Shown piece by piece: positions 6,405-14,239 of a stretch of 64,000 nucleotides of DNA. Positions within the stretch are counted from its first letter, which is position 1. Every line of letters starts with the position of its first letter. The position numbers and the translations under genes were made by a program. Under the pieces are notes generated by a model. That model worked only from the letters and a program-made list of their open reading frames with translations. It did not search any database and had not been told where the DNA came from. Location: the NCBI RefSeq assembly GCF_014650115.1, contig NZ_BMUI01000011.1, positions 1 to 64,000 of the forward strand, written 5' to 3'. This DNA is from Streptomyces olivaceoviridis. Lineage in GTDB: Bacteria; Actinomycetota; Actinomycetes; Streptomycetales; Streptomycetaceae.

Positions 6405-8600
6405 ATGGCGCCACAGCGCAACACCGGAGCGGGCGCGGAAGCGGAACTTCCCGAGTACGCCGGGCACTACCGGCTGGAGTCTCGCCTGGGCTCCGGTGGC
6501 ATGGGGGTCGTACACCTCGCCCGGAGCACCTCCGGGATGCGGCTCGCGGTGAAGCTCGTACACGCCGAGTTCGCGCGGGATCCCGAGTTCAGGGGCCGTT
6601 TCCGGCAGGAGGTGGCCGCCGCGCGCAGGGTCAGCGGGGCCTTCACGGCACCCGTCGTGGACGCCGACCCCGAGGCCGAACGCCCCTGGATGGCCACCCT
6701 GTTCATCCCCGGGCCGACCCTCTCCGACCATGTGAAGCGGAAGGGACCCATGCCCACGGAGCAGCTGCGTCGGCTGATGGCGGGGCTCGCCGAGGCGCTG
6801 CGGGACATCCACCGGGTCGGGGTCGTGCACCGGGATCTCAAGCCCAGCAACGTGCTGCTCGCCGAGGACGGGCCGAAAGTCATCGACTTCGGCATCTCCC
6901 GGCCGAAGGACAGCGAACTGCGCACCGAGACCGGCAAGTTGATCGGCACTCCGCCGTTCATGGCGCCCGAGCAGTTCCGGCGGCCCCGGGAAGTCGGCCC
7001 GGCCGCCGACATCTTCGCGCTGGGTTCGGTCATGGTGCACGCGGCCACCGGGCGCGGACCGTTCGACTCCGACAGCCCGTACGTCGTCGCCTACCAGGTG
7101 GTCCACGACGAGCCCGACCTGACCGGCGTACCGGAAGGGATCGCACCGCTGGTACGACGGTGTCTCGCCAAGGAACCCGAGGACCGGCCCACGCCGGACG
7201 AACTGATGCGGGAACTGCGCTCGGTGGCGGCCTCGTACGACACCCAGGCGTTCATACCGGCGCAGCGGACGGGTGCGGAGCAACGGGCGAGCGAGGACCG
7301 GGCTCCCGCGGAAGCCGCGGCTGGGGCAGGGGCTGGGGCTGGGGGCACTCCTGCTGGAGCCGGTCGTTCCGAGGGAGCCGGTCGTTCCGAGGGTGCCGGT
7401 CGGCGTACGGGCCGAGGCCCGGGGCGTCGGCGGGTGGTGGCGCTCACGGCCGGAGGCCTGGGGCTGGCGTTGCTCGGCGCGCTCGTCTCGGTGTGGGCGT
7501 CCGGAGGAAACGATCAGGCACCCAAGGGGGAGAGCGAGCCGGCCCTGACGGCGGCTTCCGGCAGTACGTGGACGGCGCGGCCGGCGGTCGGCGGCGAGGG
7601 CATGCCGCACTGCGCGTACGGGGCCGGGAAGGTCTTCTGCGCGCGGCCGGGTGTCGTCTTCGCGCTCTCCGCGAGCGACGGCGGGCTGCTGTGGCGGCGC
7701 TCGGTCGGCACCCGGTCCACGAGCGGGCCCCCGGCCCTCTCCGGCGGGCTGGTCCAGCCGTACACGGACGGCGGCTCACGGCTCGCCGGGCTGGATCCGG
7801 CCACGGGCAGGCAGGTGTGGCAGCGGCGGCTTCCGGCCGGGACGACCGTGCGGTACGCCGGTGACACGGCCCTGCTCACCAGCGCCGACGGCACGGTCAC
7901 CGGCGTGGACGGCGCGAACGGCGGCACCCGCTGGCGGAGCGCGGTGCCCGGTCAGGCCATGCCGGCCCTCGACGCGCTCCCCGGCACCTCGACGGCCTTC
8001 GCGACGCGTACGTCCGCCGACGGGACGAGCACACAGGTGACCGCCGTGGACCCGGGCACCGGCCAGGTGCGGTGGGACGTACGGCTCGGTGGCTGGCTCA
8101 AGCCGTTCGCGGTACAGGGCGGTGCGGTGTTCTTCCTGGCCGTGGACAGCGCGTACGGCGCCAAGGAGATCGTCCGCTACACCCCCGGCACGGGTGCGAC
8201 CCGGCGCGTCGCACTGCCCGCCGTCCTCGACGGCGCGCACGCGACGGTGCGCGGGAACGTGGTGTACGTACTGGCCACCGGTGGCTCCCTGGACGCCGTG
8301 GACATCGAGTCGGGGCGATCGGGCAAGCACCTGTGGCACCTGGAGACGTCGGTGAGCCGTGCTTCGGCGCCCGTCGTGCGGCGCGGGCGGGTGTACCTCA
8401 CCGCGAGCGACGGCCGGCTGCTCGCCGTCGACGCCGGGAACGGCAGGCTCGTCGGGCAGACGCCGGCGCGGCTGGGCGCGAACTCGGCCGCGGTCATGAG
8501 CACCCCGCCCGCACCGGTACCGGTCGACGCCCGCGTCCTCGCCGCCGCGCCCGACGGCACGGTCTTCACCGTGGACGGCGGGAAACCGTCGGTTTGGTGA
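6405..8600 (+). CDS. Membrane Ser/Thr protein kinase with PQQ-type beta-propeller
   Basis: A 731-residue transmembrane eukaryote-type kinase. The catalytic domain (about 20-280) has GSGGMG (29-34), HRDLKPSN (from H142), DFG (161-163) and MAPEQ. A low-complexity Ala/Gly/Glu juxtamembrane region with a short repeat (GRSEGA twice) follows, then one membrane helix (about 344-366). The outer part (about 390-731) has repeated LLWRRSV, GRQVWQRR, GQVRWDVRLG and GKHLWHLETS blades typical of PQQ/PQQ-like propellers. Inference: it senses an extracytoplasmic ligand. ATG 6405 is chosen over the upstream frame start at 6300, which reads a basic non-conserved stretch. Confidence 0.9.
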   Translation: MAPQRNTGAGAEAELPEYAGHYRLESRLGSGGMGVVHLARSTSGMRLAVKLVHAEFARDPEFRGRFRQEVAAARRVSGAFTAPVVDADPEAERPWMATLFIPGPTLSDHVKRKGPMPTEQLRRLMAGLAEALRDIHRVGVVHRDLKPSNVLLAEDGPKVIDFGISRPKDSELRTETGKLIGTPPFMAPEQFRRPREVGPAADIFALGSVMVHAATGRGPFDSDSPYVVAYQVVHDEPDLTGVPEGIAPLVRRCLAKEPEDRPTPDELMRELRSVAASYDTQAFIPAQRTGAEQRASEDRAPAEAAAGAGAGAGGTPAGAGRSEGAGRSEGAGRRTGRGPGRRRVVALTAGGLGLALLGALVSVWASGGNDQAPKGESEPALTAASGSTWTARPAVGGEGMPHCAYGAGKVFCARPGVVFALSASDGGLLWRRSVGTRSTSGPPALSGGLVQPYTDGGSRLAGLDPATGRQVWQRRLPAGTTVRYAGDTALLTSADGTVTGVDGANGGTRWRSAVPGQAMPALDALPGTSTAFATRTSADGTSTQVTAVDPGTGQVRWDVRLGGWLKPFAVQGGAVFFLAVDSAYGAKEIVRYTPGTGATRRVALPAVLDGAHATVRGNVVYVLATGGSLDAVDIESGRSGKHLWHLETSVSRASAPVVRRGRVYLTASDGRLLAVDAGNGRLVGQTPARLGANSAAVMSTPPAPVPVDARVLAAAPDGTVFTVDGGKPSVW

Positions 8601-8784
8601 CCCCGGAGGCCCGGGGGGGGCCGGGCGGCACGGGGGCAGCGGAGGCCCGCTGAGACTGGGACGGCGAACGGCCTGCGCAGGTGGGAGACGGGCGAACGGC
8701 ACAGTCGAGCGGGAGACGGGCGAACGGCCCGGTGATCCGGCGAGGGACCCCGTGGAACGGCGGAGGCCCCCATGGAACGGCGAA

Positions 8785-8812
8785 AGGGCCGCCCCCGTCG
8801 GGAGCGGCCCCT
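8785..8812. terminator. Terminator between kinase gene and ilvD
   Basis: A stem of GGGCCGC (8786-8792) with GCGGCCC (8804-8810), extended inward by CCC/GGG pairs, lies between the convergent gene ends. The rest of the 8601-8823 gap has short direct repeats (GGGAGACGGGCGAACGGC twice) and no gene. Confidence 0.6.
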
Positions 8813-8823
8813 GCTGCCGTGGG

Positions 8824-10677
8824 TCAGCCCAGGCGGGACACGTCGCGCACCGCGCCCTTGTCCGCGCTCGTCGCCATCGCCGCGTAGGCGCGGAGGGCGG
8901 CGGAGACCTTGCGTTCGCGGTTCTTCGGGGCGTAGACGCCGTTCAGGGCCTGCTCGCGGCGGGCCAGCTCGGCTTCGTCGACCAGCAGCTCGATCGTGCG
9001 GCCCGGGATGTCGATGCGGATGCGGTCGCCGTCCTGGACGAGGGCGATCGTGCCGCCGGAGGCCGCCTCGGGCGAGGCGTGGCCGATGGAGAGGCCCGAG
9101 GTGCCGCCGGAGAAGCGGCCGTCGGTGATCAGGGCGCAGCTCTTGCCGAGGCCACGGCCCTTCAGGTACGAGGTCGGGTACAGCATCTCCTGCATGCCGG
9201 GGCCGCCCTTGGGGCCCTCGTAGCGGATGACGACGACGTCGCCGTCCTTGACCTCCTGGGTCAGGATGCGCTGGACGGCCTCCTCCTGGGACTCGCAGAC
9301 GACGGCCGGGCCCTCGAAGGTCCAGATCGACTCGTCCACGCCGGCCGTCTTGACTACGCAGCCGTCGACGGCGAGGTTGCCGCGCAGGACCGCGAGGCCG
9401 CCGTCCTTGGAGTAGGCGTGCTCGACGGAGCGGATGCAGCCGTTCTCGGCGTCGTCGTCCAGGGCCGCCCAGCGCTCGGACTGGGAGAAGGCCTCGGCGG
9501 AGCGGACGCAGCCGGGCGCCGCGTGCCACAGTTCCACGGCCTCCGGGGACGGGGAGCCGCCGCGCACGTCCCAGGTCTTCAGCCAGTCGGAGAGGGAGGG
9601 GCTGTGGACGGCGTGCACGTCCTCGTTGAGCAGGCCGCCGCGGTGCAGTTCGCCGAGGAGGGCGGGGATGCCGCCGGCGCGGTGCACGTCCTCCATGTAG
9701 TACGTGCGGTTCTTGGCGACGTTGGGGGCCACCTTGGCCAGGCAGGGCACGCGGCGCGAGACGGCGTCGATCTGGTCCAGGCCGAACGGGACGCCCGCCT
9801 CCTGGGCGGCGGCCAGCAGGTGCAGGATCGTGTTGGTGGAGCCGCCCATCGCGATGTCCAGGGCCATGGCGTTCTCGAAGGCCTGGAAGGTGGCGATGTT
9901 GCGGGGCAGGACGGTGTCGTCGTCCTGCTCGTAGTAGCGGCGGGTGAGGTCCATGACCGTGCGGGCCGCGTTCTCGTACAGGGCGCGGCGCGCGGTGTGG
10001 GTGGCGAGGACCGAGCCGTTGCCGGGCAGGGAGAGGCCGATGGCCTCGGTCAGGCAGTTCATGGAGTTGGCGGTGAACATGCCGGAACAGCTGCCGCAGG
10101 TGGGGCAGGCGTTCTCCTCGATCCGGAGGATGTCCTCGTCGGAGATCTTGTCGTTGACGGCGTCGGAGATCGCGTCGACCAGGTCGAGCGTGCGGACCGT
10201 GCCGTCCACCAGGGTGGCGCGGCCGGACTCCATGGGGCCGCCGGAGACGAAGACCGTCGGGATGTTCAGGCGCAGGGCCGCCATCAGCATGCCCGGGGTG
10301 ATCTTGTCGCAGTTGGAGATGCAGACCAGGGCGTCGGCGCAGTGCGCCTCGACCATGTACTCGACCGAGTCCGCGATCAGGTCGCGGGAGGGCAGGGAGT
10401 ACAGCATGCCGCCGTGGCCCATGGCGATGCCGTCGTCGACGGCGATCGTGTTGAACTCGCGCGGGATGCCGCCCGCCTCCTTGATCGCCTCGCTGACGAT
10501 CCGGCCGACCGGCTGGAGGTGGGTGTGGCCCGGCACGAACTCGGTGAAGGAGTTCGCGACGGCGATGATCGGCTTCCGGCCGATGTCCGCACCGGGTACA
10601 CCGGAGGCGCGCATAAGGGCGCGGGCGCCCGCCATGTTGCGGCCGTGGGTGACTGTGCGGGACCTCAGCTCGGGCAT
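8824..10677 (-). CDS. ilvD: Dihydroxy-acid dehydratase
   Basis: Fe-S enzyme of isoleucine, valine and pantoate synthesis that dehydrates 2,3-dihydroxy-acids to 2-oxo acids. At 617 residues it has the family length. Cluster and metal-site motifs are CISNCDKITPG (C119, C123) and CPTCGSCSGMFTANSMNCL (C191, C194, C197), with the DDGIAMGHGGM region (81-91). Start ATG 10677 has a GAAGGAGCGAGCG ribosome-binding site and gives the standard N terminus MPELRSRTVTHGRNMAGAR; the upstream frame extension to 10776 is not conserved. About 95 bp separate it from the end of the TetR gene upstream; co-transcription is possible. Confidence 0.96.
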   Translation of the reverse strand: MPELRSRTVTHGRNMAGARALMRASGVPGADIGRKPIIAVANSFTEFVPGHTHLQPVGRIVSEAIKEAGGIPREFNTIAVDDGIAMGHGGMLYSLPSRDLIADSVEYMVEAHCADALVCISNCDKITPGMLMAALRLNIPTVFVSGGPMESGRATLVDGTVRTLDLVDAISDAVNDKISDEDILRIEENACPTCGSCSGMFTANSMNCLTEAIGLSLPGNGSVLATHTARRALYENAARTVMDLTRRYYEQDDDTVLPRNIATFQAFENAMALDIAMGGSTNTILHLLAAAQEAGVPFGLDQIDAVSRRVPCLAKVAPNVAKNRTYYMEDVHRAGGIPALLGELHRGGLLNEDVHAVHSPSLSDWLKTWDVRGGSPSPEAVELWHAAPGCVRSAEAFSQSERWAALDDDAENGCIRSVEHAYSKDGGLAVLRGNLAVDGCVVKTAGVDESIWTFEGPAVVCESQEEAVQRILTQEVKDGDVVVIRYEGPKGGPGMQEMLYPTSYLKGRGLGKSCALITDGRFSGGTSGLSIGHASPEAASGGTIALVQDGDRIRIDIPGRTIELLVDEAELARREQALNGVYAPKNRERKVSAALRAYAAMATSADKGAVRDVSRLG

Positions 10678-10772
10678 CGTCGCTCGCTCCTTCAGACGGA
10701 TGTGGCTGTTGTCGAGCGTACGCCGGTCATCCAGTGGGCGGGACAAGGTGTCCGGATCGCGGGACGCGTGTT

Positions 10773-11408
10773 TCACGGATAGGTCAGGTGCCCCTGTACG
10801 ACGGGGGCGACGCGGGCGATGATCCGCTCCAGGTCCGCCGACGCCAGCGGCTCCACTTTGATCACGTAACGGAGCATGGCACAGCCCACCAGCTGGGCAG
10901 CCGCCAGCTCGGCGCGCAGTTCGGCGTCCGGCAGCTCCAGCTGGGCGGCGATGCGGCGCAGCAGCTGGGTGGCGATCAGACGGCGGAAGACGGCGGCGGC
11001 CGTGTCGTTGTTGACGGCGGAGCGCACGATCGCGAGCAGCGGGGTGCGGGTGGTGGGGTTCTCCCAGATGCCGAAGACGAACCGGGTCAGCCGCTCGCCG
11101 ACGGCGTCCTGGGGGCCCTCGGCGACCGCCTCCGGGGCGTTCAGCGCGGGGGCGAAGGCGACCTCGATGGCCGCCTCGAAGACCTGCTCCTTGGTGCCGA
11201 AGTAGTGGTGGACGAGCGCGGAGTCCACGCCGGCGGCCTTGGCGATGCCGCGTACGGACGTCTTCTCGTAGCCGCGCGCGGAGAACTCCTCGCGGGCGGC
11301 GGTGAGGATACGGTCCCGGGTGCCGGCGGACTCGGTGCGCGGGGGCCGGCCCCGGCGCCGGGCGGGCGGCTCGGGCGCGGTGTCGTCCGCCGGCGGGCCG
11401 GCGGTCAT
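10773..11408 (-). CDS. TetR-family transcriptional regulator
   Basis: A 211-residue DNA-binding regulator. An N-terminal Pro/Arg-rich tail precedes the HTH domain (about 25-75: RDRILTAAREEFSARGYEKT, then VRGIAKAAGVDSALVHHYFG). The C-terminal ligand domain resembles the TetR_C group seen in many actinomycete regulators. Its start ATG 11408 overlaps the stop of the isomerase-like gene (ATGA), so the two are co-translated. Its target is unknown; ilvD directly downstream and its own operon are candidates. Confidence 0.87.
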   Translation of the reverse strand: MTAGPPADDTAPEPPARRRGRPPRTESAGTRDRILTAAREEFSARGYEKTSVRGIAKAAGVDSALVHHYFGTKEQVFEAAIEVAFAPALNAPEAVAEGPQDAVGERLTRFVFGIWENPTTRTPLLAIVRSAVNNDTAAAVFRRLIATQLLRRIAAQLELPDAELRAELAAAQLVGCAMLRYVIKVEPLASADLERIIARVAPVVQGHLTYP

Positions 11409-12238
11409 CGGCGGGCCACCCGCACGGCCGCCGCGGCCAGGTGCTTGCGCGTGTACTCCAAAGCCTCGGCGAGGTCGGCCTCGCGCTCGGCGCCGGACAT
11501 CGCCCGCCGGGTGTTGACCTCGATCACGACATGGCCGTCGAAGCCGGTGTGCACCAGGCGCTCCAGCAGTTCGGCGCAGGGCTGGGTGCCCCGGCCGGGC
11601 ACCAGGTGCTCGTCCTTGGCGGAGCCCCGGCCGTCGGCGAGGTGGACGTGCCCGAGCCGGTCCCCCATGCGGTCGATCATGCCGAGGGCGTCGGTGCGGG
11701 CCGTCGCCGTGTGGCTGAGGTCGATCGTGAAGTGCCGGTAGTCGTCGTTGGTGACGTCCCAGTCGGGGGCGTAGGCGAGCATCTCGCGGTCGCGGTAGCG
11801 CCAGGGGTACATGTTCTCGACGGCGAACCGTACGTCCGTCTCGTTCGCCATCCGCCAGATCCCGTCGACGAACTCCCGGGCGTACTGCCGCTGCCAGCGG
11901 AAGGGCGGGTGGACGACGACGGTGGAGGCGTCCAGCTTCTCCGCCGCCGCCCGGGCCCGCTGGAGCTTGACCCAGGGGTCGGTGGACCAGACGCGCTGGG
12001 TGATCAGCAGGCAGGGGGCGTGGACGGCCAGGATCGGGATGCCGTGGTAGTCCGACAGGCGGCGCAGGGCCTCGATGTCCTGGCTGACCGGGTCGGTCCA
12101 CACCATGACCTCGACGCCGTCGTAACCGAGGCGCGCGGCGATCTCGAAGGCCGTCGCCGTCGACTCCGGGTAGACGGAGGCGGTCGAGAGCGCGATACGC
12201 ACGTCTGCGTCCCTTGGTTCAGCCACGTCCGTCACCAT
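11405..12238 (-). CDS. Sugar phosphate isomerase/epimerase-like TIM-barrel protein
   Basis: A 277-residue protein of the xylose-isomerase-like / AP-endonuclease-2 TIM barrel family. Typical barrel strands and metal residues appear: GYDGVEVMVW, ILAVHAPCLL, TVVVHPPFRWQ, VRFAVENMYPW, FTIDLSHTATA, LGHVHLADGRG and GHVVIEVNTRR, with the E/H/D/H/E residues that usually bind a divalent metal. The reaction is not known; isomerisation or epimerisation of a sugar is the usual role. Translationally coupled to the TetR gene that follows. Confidence 0.82.
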   Translation of the reverse strand: MVTDVAEPRDADVRIALSTASVYPESTATAFEIAARLGYDGVEVMVWTDPVSQDIEALRRLSDYHGIPILAVHAPCLLITQRVWSTDPWVKLQRARAAAEKLDASTVVVHPPFRWQRQYAREFVDGIWRMANETDVRFAVENMYPWRYRDREMLAYAPDWDVTNDDYRHFTIDLSHTATARTDALGMIDRMGDRLGHVHLADGRGSAKDEHLVPGRGTQPCAELLERLVHTGFDGHVVIEVNTRRAMSGAEREADLAEALEYTRKHLAAAAVRVARR

Positions 12239-12290
12239 ACGGCGTCGGGCGGTGCCGGTGTTCGGTGCCTATTCGCCGTTGTGAGCTATG

Positions 12291-12354
12291 CCATCCGGGC
12301 GGGTGCGGGTCGTTCGCGGCTTGTCGCGCCGTTCCCCGCGCCCCTTCCCGGGCG
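12291..12354. repeat. Streptomyces intergenic repeat (GTTCCCCGCGCCCC type)
   Basis: The gap between the isomerase-like and phosphatase genes carries GTCGCGCCGTTCCCCGCGCC-like sequence followed by CCTT. A relative lies at 19479-19520 (TTCGCGCAGTTCCCCGCGCC). From memory this unit is dispersed in large numbers in Streptomyces intergenic regions. Confidence 0.5.
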
Positions 12355-13287
12355 CTATGCGGAACCCATGTGGTCGAGGCGCCGTAGGATCACGCCCTCC
12401 CTCAGGGCCCAGGGGCAGATCTCCAGTTTCTCCACGCCGAAGAGGTCCATCGCGCCCTCTGCCACCAGGGCGCCGGCGAGGAGCTGGCCGGCCCTGCCGT
12501 CCGAGACGCCGGGCAGTTCCGCGCGCTGTTCCGCCGTCATGCCGGCCAGGCGCGGGACCCAGGCCTCCAGGGACTCGCGTTTGAGTTCGCGCTGGACGTA
12601 GAGGCCGTCGGCGCTGCGGGCCGCGCCGGCGATGCGGGCGAGCTGTCTGAAGGTCTTGGACGTGGCGACCACGTGGTCGGGGGCGCCGAAGCGGCTGAAC
12701 TCGCCGACCGTGCGGGCGATCTCCGTGCGGACGTGGCGGCGCAGGGCGCGGACGTCCTCGGGGGCGGGCGGATCGCCGGGCAGCCAGCCGACAGTGAGCC
12801 GGCCGGCGCCGAGCGGGAGGGAGACGGCCGCGTCCGGTTCCTCGTCCATGCCGAAGGCGATCTCCAGGGAACCGCCGCCGATGTCCAGCACCAGCAGTTT
12901 TCCGGCGGACCAGCCGAACCAGCGGCGTACGGCGAGGAAGGTGAGCCGGGCCTCCTCGGCTCCGGCGAGGACCTGGAGTCGTACGCCGGTCTCGTCGGCC
13001 ACGCGCGCGAGGACGTCGTCGGCGTTGGTGGCCTCGCGGACGGCGGAGGTCGCGAACGGCAGCAGGTCCTCGACACCCTTGTCCTCGGCGGCCTGGAGCG
13101 CGTCGCGTACGACGGCGATCAGCTGGTCGATGCCTTCGTCGCCGATGGCACCGCTGTCGTCGAGGAGCTGGGCGAGCCGGAGTTCGGCCTTGTGCGAATG
13201 CGCGGGCAGCGGGCGCGCGCCGGGGTGCGCGTCCACCACCAGCAGATGCACCGTGTTCGAACCCACGTCCAGGACACCGAGTCTCAT
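12355..13287 (-). CDS. Ppx/GppA family exopolyphosphatase
   Basis: A 310-residue ASKHA-fold phosphatase that acts on polyphosphate and/or pppGpp. Phosphate-binding loops are LGVLDVGSNTVHLLVVD (residues 3-19) and LVLDIGGGSLEIAFG (about 140-155), with catalytic Glu in FATSAVREATNA. It has only the catalytic core; the C-terminal HD-type domain of long Ppx enzymes is absent, as in the short actinobacterial forms. Start ATG 13287 gives the family N terminus. It is divergent from the gene at 13359, about 70 bp apart. Confidence 0.88.
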   Translation of the reverse strand: MRLGVLDVGSNTVHLLVVDAHPGARPLPAHSHKAELRLAQLLDDSGAIGDEGIDQLIAVVRDALQAAEDKGVEDLLPFATSAVREATNADDVLARVADETGVRLQVLAGAEEARLTFLAVRRWFGWSAGKLLVLDIGGGSLEIAFGMDEEPDAAVSLPLGAGRLTVGWLPGDPPAPEDVRALRRHVRTEIARTVGEFSRFGAPDHVVATSKTFRQLARIAGAARSADGLYVQRELKRESLEAWVPRLAGMTAEQRAELPGVSDGRAGQLLAGALVAEGAMDLFGVEKLEICPWALREGVILRRLDHMGSA

Positions 13288-13358
13288 GTACGGAACGCTA
13301 CTGCCAGAACGTCCGTCCCCGGTCCCCGATGCGGCACCCGGCCACTTACCCTGGACGG

Positions 13359-14189
13359 GTGCCAAAGACGAAAAAGGCGAAGGCCGATAAGGCGGGCAAA
13401 GTTCGCAAGGCCGCCAAAACCACCACGGAGGCGCTGATGGGCGACGAGAAGGGGCTCGACTTCGCCCGCGCCTGGGTGGAGTTTCCTGATCCGGCGGACG
13501 ACGAGCAGGTCTTCCGCTGCGATCTGACATGGCTGACCTCTCGCTGGAACTGCATCTTCGGCAGTGGCTGCCAGGGCATTCAGGCGGGCCGTGCGGACGA
13601 CGGGTGCTGCACGCTGGGGGCGCACTTCTCCGACGAGGACGACGAGAAGCGGGTCGCCGAGCACGTGGCGCGGCTCACGCCGGAGATCTGGCAGCACCAT
13701 GACGAGGGCACGCGGGGCGGGTGGGTCTCCGAGGACGAGGAGGGTTCCCGGCAGACGCGGCCGTTCCAGGGGTCGTGCATCTTCCAGAACCGTCCGGGGT
13801 TCGCGGGCGGGGCCGGCTGCTCGCTGCACATCCTGGCGCTGAAGGAGGGGCGGGAGCCGCTGGAGACCAAGCCGGACGTGTGCTGGCAGCTGCCGATCCG
13901 GCGGACGTACGACTGGATCGACCGGCCGGACGACACGCGGGTGCTCCAGGTGTCCATCGGGGAGTACGACCGCCGGGGCTGGGGGTCGGGCGGGCATGAC
14001 CTGCACTGGTGGTGCACCTCGGCGACGTCGGCGCACGGCGCGGGCGAGCCGGTGTACGTGTCCTACCGGGCCGAGCTGACGGAGCTGATGGGCAAGGCGG
14101 GGTACGACCGTCTGGTCGAGCTGTGCGAAGCGCGGCTGGCGTCGCGGTTGCCCCTGCTGGCGCCCCACCCGGCCGACCCGGAAGCGTAG
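13359..14189 (+). CDS. Conserved cysteine-rich protein of unknown function
   Basis: A 276-residue protein. A Lys-rich N terminus (PKTKKAKADKAGKVRKAAK) precedes a domain rich in Cys: CDLTWLTSRWNCIFGSGCQG, then DDGCCTLGAHF, and later SCIFQNRPGFAGGAGCSLH. The Cys spacing suggests a metal or Fe-S site, similar in style to YkgJ/DUF3109-type proteins, but I cannot assign a family firmly. GTG 13359 is used as start because it gives the compact basic N terminus and there is no closer candidate. Divergent from the Ppx-like gene. Confidence 0.72.
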   Translation: MPKTKKAKADKAGKVRKAAKTTTEALMGDEKGLDFARAWVEFPDPADDEQVFRCDLTWLTSRWNCIFGSGCQGIQAGRADDGCCTLGAHFSDEDDEKRVAEHVARLTPEIWQHHDEGTRGGWVSEDEEGSRQTRPFQGSCIFQNRPGFAGGAGCSLHILALKEGREPLETKPDVCWQLPIRRTYDWIDRPDDTRVLQVSIGEYDRRGWGSGGHDLHWWCTSATSAHGAGEPVYVSYRAELTELMGKAGYDRLVELCEARLASRLPLLAPHPADPEA

Positions 14190-14193
14190 GCCC

Positions 14194-14233
14194 TTCCCGG
14201 CTTCCCGGCTTCCCGGCTTCCCGGCTTCCCGGC
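14194..14233. repeat. Five perfect copies of octamer TTCCCGGC
   Basis: The octamer TTCCCGGC is repeated five times head to tail between the convergent gene ends at 14189 and 14240. It takes up nearly the whole gap and ends 6 bp before the stop of the next gene. Confidence 0.9.
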
Positions 14234-14239
14234 TCCTGC

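Noticed and set aside
10741..10753. GGACA-AGG-TGTCC inverted repeat upstream of ilvD as an operator
   Set aside because: Arms are only 5 bases and such short dyads are expected by chance in this composition; no independent support.
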